The notes under the pieces are model-generated. The model was not told the DNA's origin. It did not search any database and saw nothing but the letters and a program-made list of their open reading frames with translations. The position numbers and the translations under genes were made by a program. A stretch of DNA of 5,821 bases from assembly GCA_937954195.1 (NCBI GenBank), contig CALFYR010000244.1, positions 1 through 5,821 of the forward strand, in the 5' to 3' direction. Shown piece after piece: positions 5,506 to 5,821 of the stretch. Source of the DNA: an uncultured Dehalococcoidia bacterium. Its GTDB lineage: Bacteria > Chloroflexota > Dehalococcoidia > Tepidiformales > Tepidiformaceae. The first letter of the stretch is position 1, and each line of letters begins with the position of its first letter.

Positions 5506-5766
5506 ATGAGACGAGCACTGCGCCGCTACCTCAACGCCGCCCTCATTGGCTTCATCATCACCTTCGTTATCTACCTCTTCGTGAGGTTCGATGTCGATGC
5601 CGTGATCCTCGGGATTACCATCTCCCTGGGCGGGGCCGCCGCGGCGCTCCTCATCTTCATCTACGCCGATAAGAAACTCGGCGCTGACGAACCCGAGCTC
5701 TTCGACAAAGACGGCAACCTGGTCGACCGCCACGGCAACATCCTCAAAGCCAAATCCCAGATGTAG
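5506..5766 (+). CDS. Small two-span membrane protein, function unknown
   Basis: An 86-residue protein with a basic N-terminus (MRRALRRY), two hydrophobic spans at about residues 9-26 and 32-53 joined by a short loop (RFDVD), and a charged tail of about 33 residues containing KDGNLVDRHGNIL. The positive-inside rule suggests both ends are cytoplasmic. No family is recognised. No Shine-Dalgarno is visible before ATG 5506. The hydrophobic pattern, the clean hydrophilic tail and the stop just before a hairpin support a real gene. It follows the heptamer array in the same direction as the DUF402 gene. Confidence 0.75.
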   Translation: MRRALRRYLNAALIGFIITFVIYLFVRFDVDAVILGITISLGGAAAALLIFIYADKKLGADEPELFDKDGNLVDRHGNILKAKSQM

Positions 5767-5773
5767 CGCCGCC

Positions 5774-5794
5774 CATCGCAATACCATTGCGATG
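5774..5794 (+). terminator. Perfect 9-bp hairpin downstream of the small membrane protein
   Basis: Arms CATCGCAAT and ATTGCGATG pair perfectly around a 3-nt ACC loop, starting 8 nt after the stop codon. The following bases (CTGTCCTCACCCC) are pyrimidine-rich but have no T-run, so this is a weak intrinsic terminator at best. It could protect the mRNA 3' end, serve converging transcripts, or be a dispersed palindromic repeat. Confidence 0.45.
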
Positions 5795-5821
5795 CTGTCC
5801 TCACCCCTTCCCCACCACCAC

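Noticed and set aside
5350..5787. A 145-codon minus-strand frame containing repeated Cys-Glu-Leu-Arg-Val-type peptides.
   Set aside because: The repeats are the translation of the heptamer array, and the rest is antisense to the small membrane protein gene.

Overview
This is a GC-rich bacterial window. The gene set suggests Chloroflexota or a neighbouring lineage: a Uma2-family nuclease, a DUF402 protein, a threonine-synthase-like gene grouped with a NIL-domain protein and a CysO/MoaD-like carrier, a SAM riboswitch, and heptanucleotide tandem repeats. The placement is inferred from family content; no marker gene is present.

Left part (1-2683). A Uma2-family gene, cut off at the left edge, runs rightward and meets the end of a leftward three-gene operon; the two stop codons share bases. 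In transcription order (minus strand) the operon is: a probable promoter (about 2678-2651), a clear SAM-I (S-box) riboswitch (2626-2513), a leader of about 195 nt with a possible 10-codon Met-rich upstream ORF, a ThrC-family PLP enzyme, a stand-alone NIL-domain protein, and a ubiquitin-like sulfur carrier ending in Gly-Gly. SAM control, a sulfur carrier, a Met-linked NIL domain and a PLP enzyme of the O-phosphohomoserine-using family point to methionine/homocysteine synthesis more than to threonine synthesis. This is the most interesting part of the window.

Middle part (2684-4898). Two more leftward genes are coupled by an ATGA overlap: an enoyl-CoA hydratase with both catalytic glutamates, then a lipoprotein with a putative Ig-like domain and an HExxH zinc-protease motif. 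A 59-bp divergent spacer carrying an inverted repeat separates them from the right-hand genes.

Right part (4899-5821). A DUF402 protein runs rightward and is followed at its stop codon by an array of about nine heptanucleotide repeats. Next comes a small protein with two membrane spans, then a 9-bp perfect hairpin near the window end.

Two start codons were set by ribosome binding sites: the ThrC-like gene at ATG 2318 rather than TTG 2324, and the hydratase at ATG 4839 rather than GTG 4845. The other long open frames antisense to these genes are high-GC shadows.
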